Below are positions 1 to 8,564 of a stretch of 12,070 nt of DNA, piece after piece. The position numbers and the translations under genes were made by a program. The stretch is taken from contig JAJXTA010000028.1 of assembly GCA_021784265.1 (NCBI GenBank), forward strand, positions 1 to 12,070, written 5' to 3'. The notes under the pieces are model-generated. The model did not search any database, was not told where the DNA came from, and saw only the letters and a program-made list of their open reading frames with translations. Every line of letters starts with the position of its first letter. The stretch's first letter is position 1. Origin of the DNA: a bacterium (GTDB lineage: Bacteria > Verrucomicrobiota > Verrucomicrobiia > Limisphaerales > J093).

Positions 1-150
1 TTCCAAAGCGACCGTTTGGAGGAGGGCGGCCCAGCGGAGCTGGAGACGGCCTGCGATCTGATCCGACTCCACGAACGGCTTTGCGGGCCCGGGCCAGCGC
101 CCGCGCGCCTCTCGGCGGCGCCACCGGCGGCGCACTCAGGGACCCCATGA
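1..150 (+). CDS. C-terminal end of an unrecognised protein (partial, 5' end outside window)
   Basis: Frame 1 is open from the first base and stops at TGA 148-150, giving 49 visible residues. The first part looks like a real protein end, with a mixed charged helix (ELETACDLIRLHERL around residues 14-28). The last 20 or so residues are rich in Pro, Ala and Gly, like a disordered tail. The stop overlaps the ATG of the next gene as ATGA, the usual sign of translational coupling in an operon, and this is the main argument that the frame is real. I do not recognise the family. The neighbouring frame 3 is also open here, so the call rests on the overlap rather than on homology. Confidence 0.5.
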   Translation, partial: FQSDRLEEGGPAELETACDLIRLHERLCGPGPAPARLSAAPPAAHSGTP

Positions 151-2384
151 CGGAGCGACACACCCGCCGCTCGACGGCCTTGTGGCGAAAGGAGCGTGGC
201 TGGGGCATCACCCTCAAGACCGCTTTGTTTTCCTGGCTGGTGACGATCGGAACGCTGCTGAGCTTCGTCGCCGTGATGATCCCGCAGCAGAAACGGACCT
301 TTCTCCAGCATCTGGAATCCAAAGGCCGCGGGGTGGCCGCCTCGTTGCAGGATGGTGCCGCCAGCTCCGTGGTGAACGCCGACTACAGTCAACTGGTCCA
401 GCAAAGTCTCACCATCCTGGCGGGAGACAAGAGCGTGGATTACTTGGTCTTGACCAAGAACGATGGTTTCTCGCTGATCAGCGATCGGGCCGGGTGGCGG
501 CAAGTGGACCGGCTGCCCGCGGAGTGGCACCCGGCGGAGGGGAACGCCCGAGGAACGCTCGCGGTCGTGCCGTTGTTCCAGCGGCGGGTCTTTCAGTACT
601 CGCAACCCTTCGAGTACCGGGGCGTCCGGTGGGGGTGGATCCACGTGGGGCTGTCCCTGCGGGATTACGAGCAAAGCCTGGCGGCAGCCTATCAGCGAAC
701 GATTTGGGTGGCCGCGATTTGCATGGCCCTGAGCTTGGGCGTTTCGGTCGTCTATGCCAAGTGGCTGGTGCAACCGATCCTGAGTCTGCGCGCGGTGGTG
801 CAGCGGGTGGCGGGGGGCGATCTGTCGGCGCGCTCCACGATCGTGACCCGCGACGAGTTGGGCAGCCTGGGGCGGTCGGTTAATGCCATGACCGAGGCCC
901 TGCTCCGCCGGGGACAGATCCTGCGAAGCGTGCGTGTTGCCGCCCAGCAACTCTTAAGCGCGGCGGAATGGGAGCGGGCCATTGGGGACGTGCTGGGGCA
1001 GATCGGGGAGGCGGCTGAGGTGGGTCGGCTCCGGGTCTTTGAGAACGACCTGGAGGCGGCCGGAGGGCCCCGGACGCGGTGTTGCTTCGAATGGGCGGGC
1101 TCGGGCTTGGGGGGCCTCCCCTCGACGGTGGCGACGTGGGGGCGGGCGGAGGAGGTGCTCGGCTTTTCTGTCGGCTTGGGGGCGTTGCAGCGCGGGGAGA
1201 TGGTGTTGCTGCGGGCGCCCGACCTTGACCCGAGCCAGCGCGCCCTTTTGGAACGGGACCGGATTCGGTCCCTGATCGCCGTCCCGATCAACGTCAACCG
1301 GCGGTGGTGGGGGACGCTCGTGATTAGCGAAGCGGGCGTCGAGCGGGAGTGGGATGGCACGGAGCGGGATAGCTTCCGTGCCGCGGCGGACCTGCTGGGC
1401 GCGGCCGTGGCCCGCCAACAGGCGCAAGACGCCTTGGTCCAGGCCAACGCGACCTTGGAGAACCGCGTCGAGGCGCGGACCCACGAGCTGCGCGAACAGG
1501 TCGCCGCCAAGGAGCGGGCGTTGGCCGAGCTGGCGCAGACCCAGCACCGGCTCATGGAGGTCTCGCGCCGGTCCGGGATGGCGGAAGTGGCCACTGAGGT
1601 ATTGCACAACGTCGGCAACGTCCTGAACAGCGTCAATGTCTCCACCACGCTCCTGGCCGACGGCTTGCGCGGGTCGCGGGTCATGAATCTGGCCAAGGTG
1701 ACCGCTCTCTTGGAGGCGGGCCAGCGGGACTGGGCCGCCTTCTTTACCACCGACCCCAAGGGCCGGCTCGTTCCCGAGTACCTGCGCCAATTGGCCACTC
1801 AACTGGTGCGCGAGCGCGACCAGATGCTCGGGGAGGTGGCCGCTTTGGCCAAGAATGTGGAGCATATTAAAGGCATTGTGACCTTGCAGCAGAACGCGGC
1901 CAAAGTTGCCGGGGTGCTGGAAACCCTCCAGGTGGCGGAATTGCTGGAAGACTCGCTGCGCGTCCACGCCGTCGATTTCGAGCGACACGGCGTGCGGGTG
2001 ACGCGCGACTACCAGGAAGTGCTGCCGGTGACCGTGGAGCGGCATAAGGTGCTGCAGATCTTCATTAATCTGATCCAAAACGCCAAACATGCCTTGCGGG
2101 AGGGGCCGCACGCGGAGAAGCGACTCGACCTCGCCATCCGCGGCAACGGTGATGGTGTGGTGCGGATCAGCGTGCGGGACAACGGTGTGGGCATCCCGGC
2201 CGAGAATCTGACCCGGGTTTTTTCGCACGGGTTCACGACCCGCGCCAACGGCCATGGCTTCGGCTTGCACAGCGGCGCCCTCGCCGCGCGGGAGATGGGG
2301 GGGCGCCTCCGCGCCGAAAGCGGGGGCCCGGGCGCCGGCGCCACCTTCACCCTCGAGCTGCCCGCCACCAAGAGCCCAAGTTGA
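147..2384 (+). CDS. Membrane-bound sensor histidine kinase (HAMP-GAF-kinase, no receiver)
   Basis: This 745-residue inner-membrane sensor kinase should autophosphorylate on histidine in response to an extracytoplasmic or cytoplasmic signal. The order is: TM helix at about 26-45, an extracytoplasmic sensor region of about 140 residues, TM helix at about 186-206, a HAMP linker to about 260, a GAF-like domain to about 425, a coiled coil to about 480, then the kinase core. The presumed phospho-acceptor is H487 in an unusual H-box (LHNVGNVLNSVN), with His-Asn in place of the common His-Glu or His-Asp. The ATPase domain has an N-box (NLIQNA, N641 and N645), G1 (DNGVG, D678) and G2 (GHGFGL, 702-707). 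There is no receiver, so it needs a partner. The hybrid kinase gene 3 bases downstream is the obvious candidate. I chose ATG 147 over an upstream TTG at 81 because it sits 4 bases after an AGGGA-like ribosome site (138-142) and overlaps the preceding stop. The signal is unknown. Confidence 0.88.
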   Translation: MTERHTRRSTALWRKERGWGITLKTALFSWLVTIGTLLSFVAVMIPQQKRTFLQHLESKGRGVAASLQDGAASSVVNADYSQLVQQSLTILAGDKSVDYLVLTKNDGFSLISDRAGWRQVDRLPAEWHPAEGNARGTLAVVPLFQRRVFQYSQPFEYRGVRWGWIHVGLSLRDYEQSLAAAYQRTIWVAAICMALSLGVSVVYAKWLVQPILSLRAVVQRVAGGDLSARSTIVTRDELGSLGRSVNAMTEALLRRGQILRSVRVAAQQLLSAAEWERAIGDVLGQIGEAAEVGRLRVFENDLEAAGGPRTRCCFEWAGSGLGGLPSTVATWGRAEEVLGFSVGLGALQRGEMVLLRAPDLDPSQRALLERDRIRSLIAVPINVNRRWWGTLVISEAGVEREWDGTERDSFRAAADLLGAAVARQQAQDALVQANATLENRVEARTHELREQVAAKERALAELAQTQHRLMEVSRRSGMAEVATEVLHNVGNVLNSVNVSTTLLADGLRGSRVMNLAKVTALLEAGQRDWAAFFTTDPKGRLVPEYLRQLATQLVRERDQMLGEVAALAKNVEHIKGIVTLQQNAAKVAGVLETLQVAELLEDSLRVHAVDFERHGVRVTRDYQEVLPVTVERHKVLQIFINLIQNAKHALREGPHAEKRLDLAIRGNGDGVVRISVRDNGVGIPAENLTRVFSHGFTTRANGHGFGLHSGALAAREMGGRLRAESGGPGAGATFTLELPATKSPS

Positions 2385-2387
2385 TTT

Positions 2388-4535
2388 ATGGACACCACCC
2401 TTCTTGAATCCCAGTCCCATATCCTGGTCATCGACGACAACCCGTCGATCCACGAGGACTTTCGTAAGATCCTCGGGCTGAACGAGGTGGCTAACCCCGC
2501 GTTGGAGGCGGCCGAGCTCTCCCTCTTCGGCGCCCCCGCTGAGCCCATGCGGCGCGCCTGCTTCGCGATTGATTCGGCCTATCAAGGCAGTGAGGGCCTG
2601 GCGCTGGTGCAACGCGCCGAAGCGGCCGGGCGGCCTTACGCCCTGGCCTTCGTCGATGTGCGGATGCCGCCCGGCTGGGACGGGATCGAAACCGTCCAGC
2701 GCATTTGGTCGGCCCATCCAGACTTGCAGGTGGTCATCTGCACCGCGTACTCGGATTACTCGTGGGACGAGATGATGGGGAGATTAGGACGCTCGGACAG
2801 CTTGGTCATCCTGCGGAAACCCTTCGATAACATCGAGGTCCTGCAACTGGCCCATGCCCTGTCCAAGAAGTGGCTGTTGGCGCGGCAAGTCCGGGGGCAA
2901 ATGGAGGAACTCAATCGCGTGGTCGCGGAACGCACCCTCGAGCTGCAAACCACCAACGCCAAGCTGCGCTCGGAAGTCGCCGAGCGGACGCAAGCCGAAA
3001 CGGCCTTGCGGCTGTTGGAGGAACGTTTCTCCAAGGCGTTTCGGGCCAGCCCGATCCCGATGGCGATTCAGACCTTGGCGGCCGGTCGCTATGTCGATGT
3101 GAATGAGAGCTTCCTGCGGATGACCGGGCTGACGCTGGAGGCGGTGATCGGTCGGGACCCGGCGGCGACGCCGGGTGGTTTCCTGGATATGGCGTGGCTG
3201 AGCTTGGTGCAGGCCATGCAGCACCGGCGATCGATTCGGAATTTCGAGGGCTGCTTCCGTGACCAGGCGGGCAACCTCCACGCGACCTTGGTCTTTGCGG
3301 AGGTGTTCGACCTCGGCGTGGAGCCGCACGTTTTGGTGATCGTCCAGGACGTTACCGAGCGGATCAAACTGGAGCAGCAACTGCGCCAATCCCAGAAGAT
3401 GGAAGCGGTGGGGCAGTTGGCTTCCGGGATCGCCCACGACTTCAACAACATCCTCACGGTGATCCAAGGTCATGCCGCTCTGGTCTTGCTGCGGGATCAA
3501 CTGGACCGGGAGGTCGCCGAATCCGCTCGGGAGATCAGCGCCGCCTCGGAACGGGCCGCCGCCCTGACGCGGAAACTGCTCACCTTCTGCCGCAGGGAAA
3601 TGACGCGCCCGCAAGTGGTCCACCTCAACCAGAGCCTCACCGGCTTGGGCAACATGCTCCGGCGCCTGATCGGCGAGCACATCCTGATCCAATATGCTCT
3701 GGCTCCCGAGTTGCCACCGGTGTTTGGTGACCCCAGCAACTTGGAGCAAGTCATCCTGAACTTGGTGGTCAACGCTCGGGATGCCATGCCCGGCGGCGGG
3801 TCCATCACTATTACGACCGCCGCCCTGACGCTGGCCCACGCCGACCTCAGCCGGCATCCGCAGGCGCGCCACGGTTTGCACGTGTGCTTGGATATCGCCG
3901 ACACCGGCTGTGGCATGCCGCCGGCAGTGCTGGAGCGGATCTTCGAACCGTTCTATACCACCAAGGAAGCTGGCAAAGGCACCGGCCTGGGCTTGTCCAC
4001 CGTTTACGGGATCGTCAAGCAGCATGGCGGCTGGATCGAAGTCGTCAGCGAGCCCGGCAAAGGTTCGCGCTTTCGGGTCTTCCTGCCGGCGACCGACAAG
4101 GCGGCGCCCAGCCTGCCACCCGACCTGTTGGCGCCGGTCCCGGTGGCGACGGGTGGGCGGATCCTCTTGGTCGAGGACGAGGCGGCGGTGCGGAAGATGG
4201 CCGCCAAGATCCTCCGCGCCAGCGGCTACGAAGTCCTCGAGGCCGCCGATGGCGGGGAGGCCGTCCGGGTCTGGGAGCGGAACCCTGCGGGTGTGGATTT
4301 GTTGCTGACCGATGTGATCATGCCCGGCGGTGTGTCGGGCTGGGAGTTGGCAAAGGAGCTGACGCACCGAAAGCCGGAGTTAAAGGTGCTCTACACCAGC
4401 GGTTACAATGCGGAGGCGGCCGGATACGGCATGGCGAACCAGCCGAACTTCGAGTTTTTGGAGAAGCCGTACCAGCCCCCGGCGCTGATTCAAGCGGTGG
4501 TCCGTTGTCTCCAGGCCGAGCCCGCCCCGGCCTGA
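2388..4535 (+). CDS. Hybrid sensor histidine kinase, REC-PAS-HisKA-HATPase-REC
   Basis: This 715-residue protein has no membrane segment and is likely cytoplasmic. It starts with a receiver-like domain (D16/D17, predicted phospho-Asp D90, T119, K144) that is about 35 residues longer than usual before the Asp. A coiled coil (about 165-205) and a PAS domain (about 210-325) follow. The dimerisation domain has H350 in a classical H-box ([10 protein letters not shown]). The ATPase domain has an N-box (N458 and N462), G1 (DTGCG, D505) and G2 (GKGTGLGLS, from 529). The protein ends with a standard receiver (E596/D597, phospho-Asp D642, K693). The kinase core and C-terminal receiver resemble the common PAS hybrid-kinase type. 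ATG 2388 lies 3 bases after the preceding stop with no strong ribosome site, so coupled translation is likely. The N-terminal receiver may accept phosphate from the upstream kinase, which is inference. No DNA-binding output domain is present, so the final output lies elsewhere. Confidence 0.92.
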   Translation: MDTTLLESQSHILVIDDNPSIHEDFRKILGLNEVANPALEAAELSLFGAPAEPMRRACFAIDSAYQGSEGLALVQRAEAAGRPYALAFVDVRMPPGWDGIETVQRIWSAHPDLQVVICTAYSDYSWDEMMGRLGRSDSLVILRKPFDNIEVLQLAHALSKKWLLARQVRGQMEELNRVVAERTLELQTTNAKLRSEVAERTQAETALRLLEERFSKAFRASPIPMAIQTLAAGRYVDVNESFLRMTGLTLEAVIGRDPAATPGGFLDMAWLSLVQAMQHRRSIRNFEGCFRDQAGNLHATLVFAEVFDLGVEPHVLVIVQDVTERIKLEQQLRQSQKMEAVGQLASGIAHDFNNILTVIQGHAALVLLRDQLDREVAESAREISAASERAAALTRKLLTFCRREMTRPQVVHLNQSLTGLGNMLRRLIGEHILIQYALAPELPPVFGDPSNLEQVILNLVVNARDAMPGGGSITITTAALTLAHADLSRHPQARHGLHVCLDIADTGCGMPPAVLERIFEPFYTTKEAGKGTGLGLSTVYGIVKQHGGWIEVVSEPGKGSRFRVFLPATDKAAPSLPPDLLAPVPVATGGRILLVEDEAAVRKMAAKILRASGYEVLEAADGGEAVRVWERNPAGVDLLLTDVIMPGGVSGWELAKELTHRKPELKVLYTSGYNAEAAGYGMANQPNFEFLEKPYQPPALIQAVVRCLQAEPAPA

Positions 4536-4597
4536 GCGCGGGTGCCGGCGCGCCCCTCGGTGTTTTAGTGTCGTCAGCCGCGGCCCGGGCGGTTAGA

Positions 4598-4605
4598 AGA
4601 GGGGG
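4598..4605 (+). promoter_or_regulatory. Ribosome binding site of the GH116 gene
   Basis: The purine run AGAGGGGG ends 9 bases before ATG 4615. It is the strongest Shine-Dalgarno-like site in the window and supports independent translation of this gene after the 79-bp gap. I could not pick out a convincing -35/-10 pair in the gap. Confidence 0.6.
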
Positions 4606-4614
4606 AACAGCCTT

Positions 4615-7600
4615 ATGAAACGCAAATGCCACTGTTCGGGTGGGTGTGGGCCCCAGGGAGATGGTTGGTCCCGCCGTGAGTTTATTGGGGTGGTGGGTGC
4701 CGGGGCGGCCGGCGCGCTGTGGAGCCCTCCCCTGCGGGCCGCAGCCTTGGGCCCGGAGGACCTGGCGCGGTGGCAGAGTGAGTTGCTCACCGCGACCCCG
4801 CCGCGCCTCTATCGCTCCGAGACCCACAGCGACGCCCGCCTGCACCTGGGGGGTATCGGCACCGGCAACTTCGAGATCGGCGCAGACGGCCAACTGACCA
4901 CGTGGCAGCTTTTCAACACCCTGCGCGAGGGCGACGTTCCCTTCCACTTCGCGCTCAAGACCGGCGCGGTAGTCAGGCTGCTCCAGACCCGTGGTGGGCC
5001 GGGAGACGCCCGGGTCAAACGGATCGAGATGACCGGCGAGTATCCCTTAGCCCGACTCCGCTTTGCCGATCCGGACCTTCCGGTGGGGCTGGAGCTGACG
5101 GCCTTCTCGCCGTTTGCCCCGCTGGAGACCCGGCTCTCCTCGATCCCCTTGGCCGCGTTCGTGTTTCGGGTCAGCAATCCGACGGCGGGCGAACAAACGG
5201 TCTCCCTCGCGGCGTTCTTGCTCAATCCCGTGGGTTACGATGCCGCGGGGAAGGTCGCGGGGGCGGCGCATCCCAACTTCGGCGGGAACCGGATTGCAGC
5301 CTTCGCGGAGGGGGAGCTGCAGGGGCTGGAGTTCCGCGCCGACCCTGGGCGTGCCCCGACGCTGGACCGACCAGTGCGGCTCTACGTGAGCGCGAACCTG
5401 GAGGGCTTGAACGCCCCGCCCGCGGACCGGCCTGCGGAGTTGAGCTTGGCGTCCCTGAGTCAGTTGCCACCGGCGGCGTCCGAGCTTCGCGAGCCTGGGC
5501 ACACGATCCTCTGGTTGGAAGACGCTCCCACGGACTTGGCGGCGTCGGTCCTGGAGCGTGCCCGCGCCGCAGTGCTGGCGGGTGCCACCCTGGTCTTCGC
5601 CGGCGGGACCATGCCCCTGCTGGCCGCGTACGGGAGCGCCTCGGGCGGTCGGCCTCTGGCCCAGGCCGTCGGCCGGCCGGACATCGTGTTCGAGGACTTT
5701 GAAGGCGGTTATGAGAAATGGACCGTCGAAGGTCGGGCCTTTGGCAGCAAACCTGCCGCCGGCACGCTCCCCAACCAACAACCGGTGCACGGCTTCCTTG
5801 GCCACGGACTGGTGAATTCGTTTCTCGAGGGGGACGGCACGACTGGCCGGCTCACCAGTCGATCCTTCACCATCGAGCGGCAGTTCATCCGCTTCTTGGT
5901 GGGAGGGGGCCGGCATCGGGACACCCAGATTCGGCTCGTGGTCGGCGGCAAGGTCGTCCGCGCCACCTCCGGCTCTGACAACGAGCAGTTGCGCCCGGCC
6001 TCCTGGGACGTGCGGGAATTCCAGGGCCGGACCGCCCAACTCCAGATCGTGGACAATAACCAGGGTGGGTGGGGTCACATCAATGTGGACCAGATCGAGT
6101 TTTCCGATGCCCCGGCCGACCGGGCCACCTTCGCCCTGTTGGAGGAGCTCCTCCCGGCGCGGTTCAGCGCGGTGCGCCCGGCGGGTGAGCCCAGCGGCCG
6201 ACAGCCGCGGACGGTAATCTTGGCCGACGTGCAGCCGCGCGACGGCGTCCAGGACCGCACGAGCGCCGACGGCCTGCGGTTTCTCAGCCGCCCCCTGGGG
6301 GGCGGGCGGGTGGTGCTGGTGGCGGGCGCACTGCTGGATCCGGCGGCGGCGGCGCTGAGCGGCGCGCGGCAACGGGCCTACGCCCTGGTGTGCGGTTTGG
6401 CGGGAGCAACCTATACGGCGCCAACCAGCCCGCTGGCCACGGCGCCGGGATTCGGGACCCTGGCTCTGGCCACGCTGGCGGACCTGCGAACGGAAACCCC
6501 GAGCAATAATGCTACCCCGGGAGCGCCCCCGCCATTGGCCGTTCCCGCGGCCCAAATCACCGCGCACGGCCGGTTGGCCGAGATGGCGGAGGCCTGGCGC
6601 AGCTTCCAAGCCGATGGGCGGTTCCTGCCGCTGGCCCAGGTTGGCACAACCCAACCCACGCCGCCGGGAACGACCGCGGTCGGTGCGCTGGCCTCGACGG
6701 TGCGCGTGCCGGCGGGCGCGACGGTCGAAATCCCGTTCCTGCTGGCGTGGCATTACCCGAACAAATACAACGGAGCCGGCGTGGCGATGGGCTGCCACTA
6801 TACCACGCGGTGGCCCGACGCGCGTGCGGTGGTCAAAGAGGCGCGGCAGCGGTTCCTCGACTGGCGGCGGACGACCGAACGGTTCCAGGCGACGTTTTAC
6901 AGCAGCACGCTGCCCTATTGGTTGTTGGACTGCCTGACCTCCCAGGCGGGCACAATCCGCCATATCGGGGTGGTCTTTCGCATTGCCAACGCCGATGTGT
7001 ATGGCTGGGAAGGGTCCAACGGCTGCTGCGAGCCCACCTGCACCCACGTTTGGGGGTACGAACAGAGCCTGGCCCGGCTCTTCCCCGACCTGGAGAAAGA
7101 CATGCGGCGGATCGACTTCGAGCACCAACAACGACCTGACGGCGGGATCAACAATCGCACCGACCTGCCCTCGCCACCCCATCCCAGCGGGGAACAACCG
7201 TTTACCGACGGTCATGCCAGTTGCATCCTGAAGGCTTGGCGCGAGGCCCTGAACCATCCGGACGACTCGTGGCTGCGGGCCTATTGGCCCAAGGTCCGCA
7301 AGGCGGTGGAGTACCTGATCGCGCGGGACGCGGCCACGGGCGGGGGCCGCCCCACGGGAGTGCTGAACGACGACCAGTGGAACACTTACGACGAGGCCTT
7401 GCACGGCGTGACCACGTTCATTGGCTCCTATTACCTGGCCGCGCTGCGTGCGGGTGAAGCCTGGGCGCGGCGGGTGGAGGAGCCGGCCACCGCGGACCAC
7501 TTTCACGAAGTCTTCGACCGGGGCCGGAAGCGGCTCATCGACCTCTGCTGGAACGGGGAGTATTTTCAGCAGCACCTGCCCGATTACCAGCAGCGGTCGG

Positions 7601-8415
7601 GTGAGGTCGGTCCGGGTTGCATGGCCGATCAACTCATTGGGCAATGGTGGGCCCATCAGCTTGGGCTGGGCTATCTCCTGCCCCAGGAGATGGTGCGGTC
7701 GGCCTTGCGGGCCGTGTTCAAGTACAACTGGAAACCCGACCTCACCGGCTGGCACCATAGCCCGCGCGCCTTTGCGGGTGCCGGGGACAAAGGCTTGATC
7801 ATCTGCACTTGGCCCCGCGGGGGACGCCCCGGTAACGTGATGCTCTACTCGGACGAGGTTTGGACCGGCATCGAGTACCAGGTGGCCGCGCATCTGATCT
7901 ACGAGGGGATGCTCACCGAAGGCTTGGCCATCGTCAAAGGGGCGCGTGATCGTTATGACGGTGTGCCCCGCCCGCCCATTCCGCGGAACCCGTGGAACGA
8001 GATCGAGTGTGGCGGCCACTACGCGCGCGCCATGTCGTCCTGGTCGCTCTTGTTGGCCTTGTCTGGGTACGAGTATGACGGACCGCGGCAGGTCCTGCGG
8101 TTCACCCCACGGATCTCGCCCGAGAAGTTCCAGTCCTTCTTTTGCGGCCCGCTGGGGTGGGGACACCTGCGCCAGACCCGCGCGGACGGCCGCCAGGTGA
8201 ACGAGATCAGCGTGGTGCATGGCCGGCTGGGGGTGGGCCGCCTGCGGCTGGCGATGGTGGCGGCACCGAAAGGGGCGGCCGTCACCTGGGTTCGAGACGG
8301 CGTCGAACAGCGCGTGGCGGCGACGCTGGAACCGGGCGGTAATGAGGCCACGGTGGCGTTGGCCCAGCCGGTGGCCCTGGAGGCCGGGCAGCGGCTTGTG
8401 GTGCGGCTGACCTGA
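4615..8415 (+). CDS. Tat-exported GH116-family glycoside hydrolase (GBA2/beta-glucosidase type) with inserted modules
   Basis: This 1266-residue protein is predicted to be a retaining glycosidase acting outside the cytoplasm. GH116 includes beta-glucosidases, beta-xylosidases and the glucosylceramidase GBA2; the substrate here cannot be told from sequence. The N-terminus has a twin-arginine signal (SRREFIG, 19-25), a hydrophobic stretch and a possible cut near residue 43. The GH116 N-terminal beta domain starts around 60 (GGIGTGN, 79-85) and resumes before the WHYPNKYN motif (712-719). The alpha-barrel catalytic domain covers about 745-1180. By comparison with the structurally studied family, E806 (CCEPTCTHVW) fits the nucleophile and D926 (NTYDE) the acid/base. 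The sugar-binding motif NEIECGGHYAR (1128-1138) is also intact. Typical relatives are roughly 800-950 residues; the excess is an insertion at about 290-590 with a GH32-like accessory module inside (see separate entry). A short beta-rich tail ends the protein. It is flanked by 79 and 149 bp of non-coding DNA, so it is probably a single-gene unit. Confidence 0.88.
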   Translation: MKRKCHCSGGCGPQGDGWSRREFIGVVGAGAAGALWSPPLRAAALGPEDLARWQSELLTATPPRLYRSETHSDARLHLGGIGTGNFEIGADGQLTTWQLFNTLREGDVPFHFALKTGAVVRLLQTRGGPGDARVKRIEMTGEYPLARLRFADPDLPVGLELTAFSPFAPLETRLSSIPLAAFVFRVSNPTAGEQTVSLAAFLLNPVGYDAAGKVAGAAHPNFGGNRIAAFAEGELQGLEFRADPGRAPTLDRPVRLYVSANLEGLNAPPADRPAELSLASLSQLPPAASELREPGHTILWLEDAPTDLAASVLERARAAVLAGATLVFAGGTMPLLAAYGSASGGRPLAQAVGRPDIVFEDFEGGYEKWTVEGRAFGSKPAAGTLPNQQPVHGFLGHGLVNSFLEGDGTTGRLTSRSFTIERQFIRFLVGGGRHRDTQIRLVVGGKVVRATSGSDNEQLRPASWDVREFQGRTAQLQIVDNNQGGWGHINVDQIEFSDAPADRATFALLEELLPARFSAVRPAGEPSGRQPRTVILADVQPRDGVQDRTSADGLRFLSRPLGGGRVVLVAGALLDPAAAALSGARQRAYALVCGLAGATYTAPTSPLATAPGFGTLALATLADLRTETPSNNATPGAPPPLAVPAAQITAHGRLAEMAEAWRSFQADGRFLPLAQVGTTQPTPPGTTAVGALASTVRVPAGATVEIPFLLAWHYPNKYNGAGVAMGCHYTTRWPDARAVVKEARQRFLDWRRTTERFQATFYSSTLPYWLLDCLTSQAGTIRHIGVVFRIANADVYGWEGSNGCCEPTCTHVWGYEQSLARLFPDLEKDMRRIDFEHQQRPDGGINNRTDLPSPPHPSGEQPFTDGHASCILKAWREALNHPDDSWLRAYWPKVRKAVEYLIARDAATGGGRPTGVLNDDQWNTYDEALHGVTTFIGSYYLAALRAGEAWARRVEEPATADHFHEVFDRGRKRLIDLCWNGEYFQQHLPDYQQRSGEVGPGCMADQLIGQWWAHQLGLGYLLPQEMVRSALRAVFKYNWKPDLTGWHHSPRAFAGAGDKGLIICTWPRGGRPGNVMLYSDEVWTGIEYQVAAHLIYEGMLTEGLAIVKGARDRYDGVPRPPIPRNPWNEIECGGHYARAMSSWSLLLALSGYEYDGPRQVLRFTPRISPEKFQSFFCGPLGWGHLRQTRADGRQVNEISVVHGRLGVGRLRLAMVAAPKGAAVTWVRDGVEQRVAATLEPGGNEATVALAQPVALEAGQRLVVRLT
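5689..6108 (+). other. Inserted carbohydrate-binding-like module within the GH116 protein
   Basis: Residues 359-498 of the GH116 protein form a self-contained block that begins FEDFEGGYEKW and ends GGWGHINVDQIEFSD. From memory, these two signatures and the internal pattern (FLGHGLVNSF, then a FIRFLVGGG strand, then VVGGKVVR) match a beta-sandwich accessory module found next to GH32 levanase/fructanase domains and in other PVC proteins. It interrupts a segment with alpha/beta character: strands HTILWLED (296-303) and GATLVFAGG (323-331) lie before it, and TVILAD (533-538) and GRVVLVAG (564-571) after it. A role in sugar binding is inferred; no binding residues can be assigned from sequence alone. 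Confidence 0.65.
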
Positions 8416-8518
8416 CGAGGTTTGCCGCCGCGCTCTCAGCTCCCGGCGTGAAAGGACCCTCCGGGGTTCCGCGCCGACCGTGAGGTGGGACCAGACCCAA
8501 GCCAGGCCCGTCAGCGGG

Positions 8519-8539
8519 GAAGTTTGCACTTTGAACTTC
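8519..8539. promoter_or_regulatory. Dyad element upstream of ffh, in a possible promoter region
   Basis: GAAGTT (8519-8524) and AACTTC (8534-8539) form a perfect 6-bp inverted repeat around a 9-base centre, 25 bases before the ffh start. It lies in the only AT-richer patch of the 149-bp gap. TTGCAC (8524-8529) and TTGAAC (8531-8536) resemble -35 boxes, but no good -10 follows; TACCGT 16 bases after the second is weak. The rest of the gap (8416-8518) holds one imperfect hairpin around 8454-8470 without a T tract and nothing else I can support. Confidence 0.3.
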
Positions 8540-8564
8540 ACCCTCGGCCGCCTACCGTAGGGCG

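Noticed and set aside
81..146. TTG start that would lengthen the first kinase by 22 residues
   Set aside because: The added residues are Ala/Arg/Gly-rich low complexity, and ATG 147 has a ribosome-like site and an ATGA overlap with the preceding frame.
2334..2345. GC-only palindrome near the end of the first kinase
   Set aside because: It falls in Gly/Ala codons of the ATPase domain and is expected from codon bias.
954..2717. Antisense open frame of 587 codons over the first kinase
   Set aside because: It is a shadow of the kinase genes with no recognisable domain, and it spans the junction of two well-supported + strand genes.
4536..4567. Possible terminator after the hybrid kinase
   Set aside because: There is only a 5-bp GC stem (4536-4540 with 4549-4553), and the short TTTT comes 9 bases later; too weak to call.
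3884..4618. 244-codon + strand frame overlapping the end of the hybrid kinase
   Set aside because: It is a frame-shifted shadow of the ATPase and receiver regions and has no domain of its own.
5047..8541. Very long antisense open frame (1164 codons) across the GH116 gene
   Set aside because: High-GC coding DNA gives long stop-free antisense frames. Its translation is Arg/Pro/Gly/His-rich without domains, while the + strand has clear GH116 motifs.
8416..8564. Possible SRP RNA or tRNA gene in the gap before ffh
   Set aside because: I found neither the conserved SRP RNA tip sequence nor a tRNA-like T-arm; the one hairpin (about 8454-8470) is imperfect and lacks a T tract.
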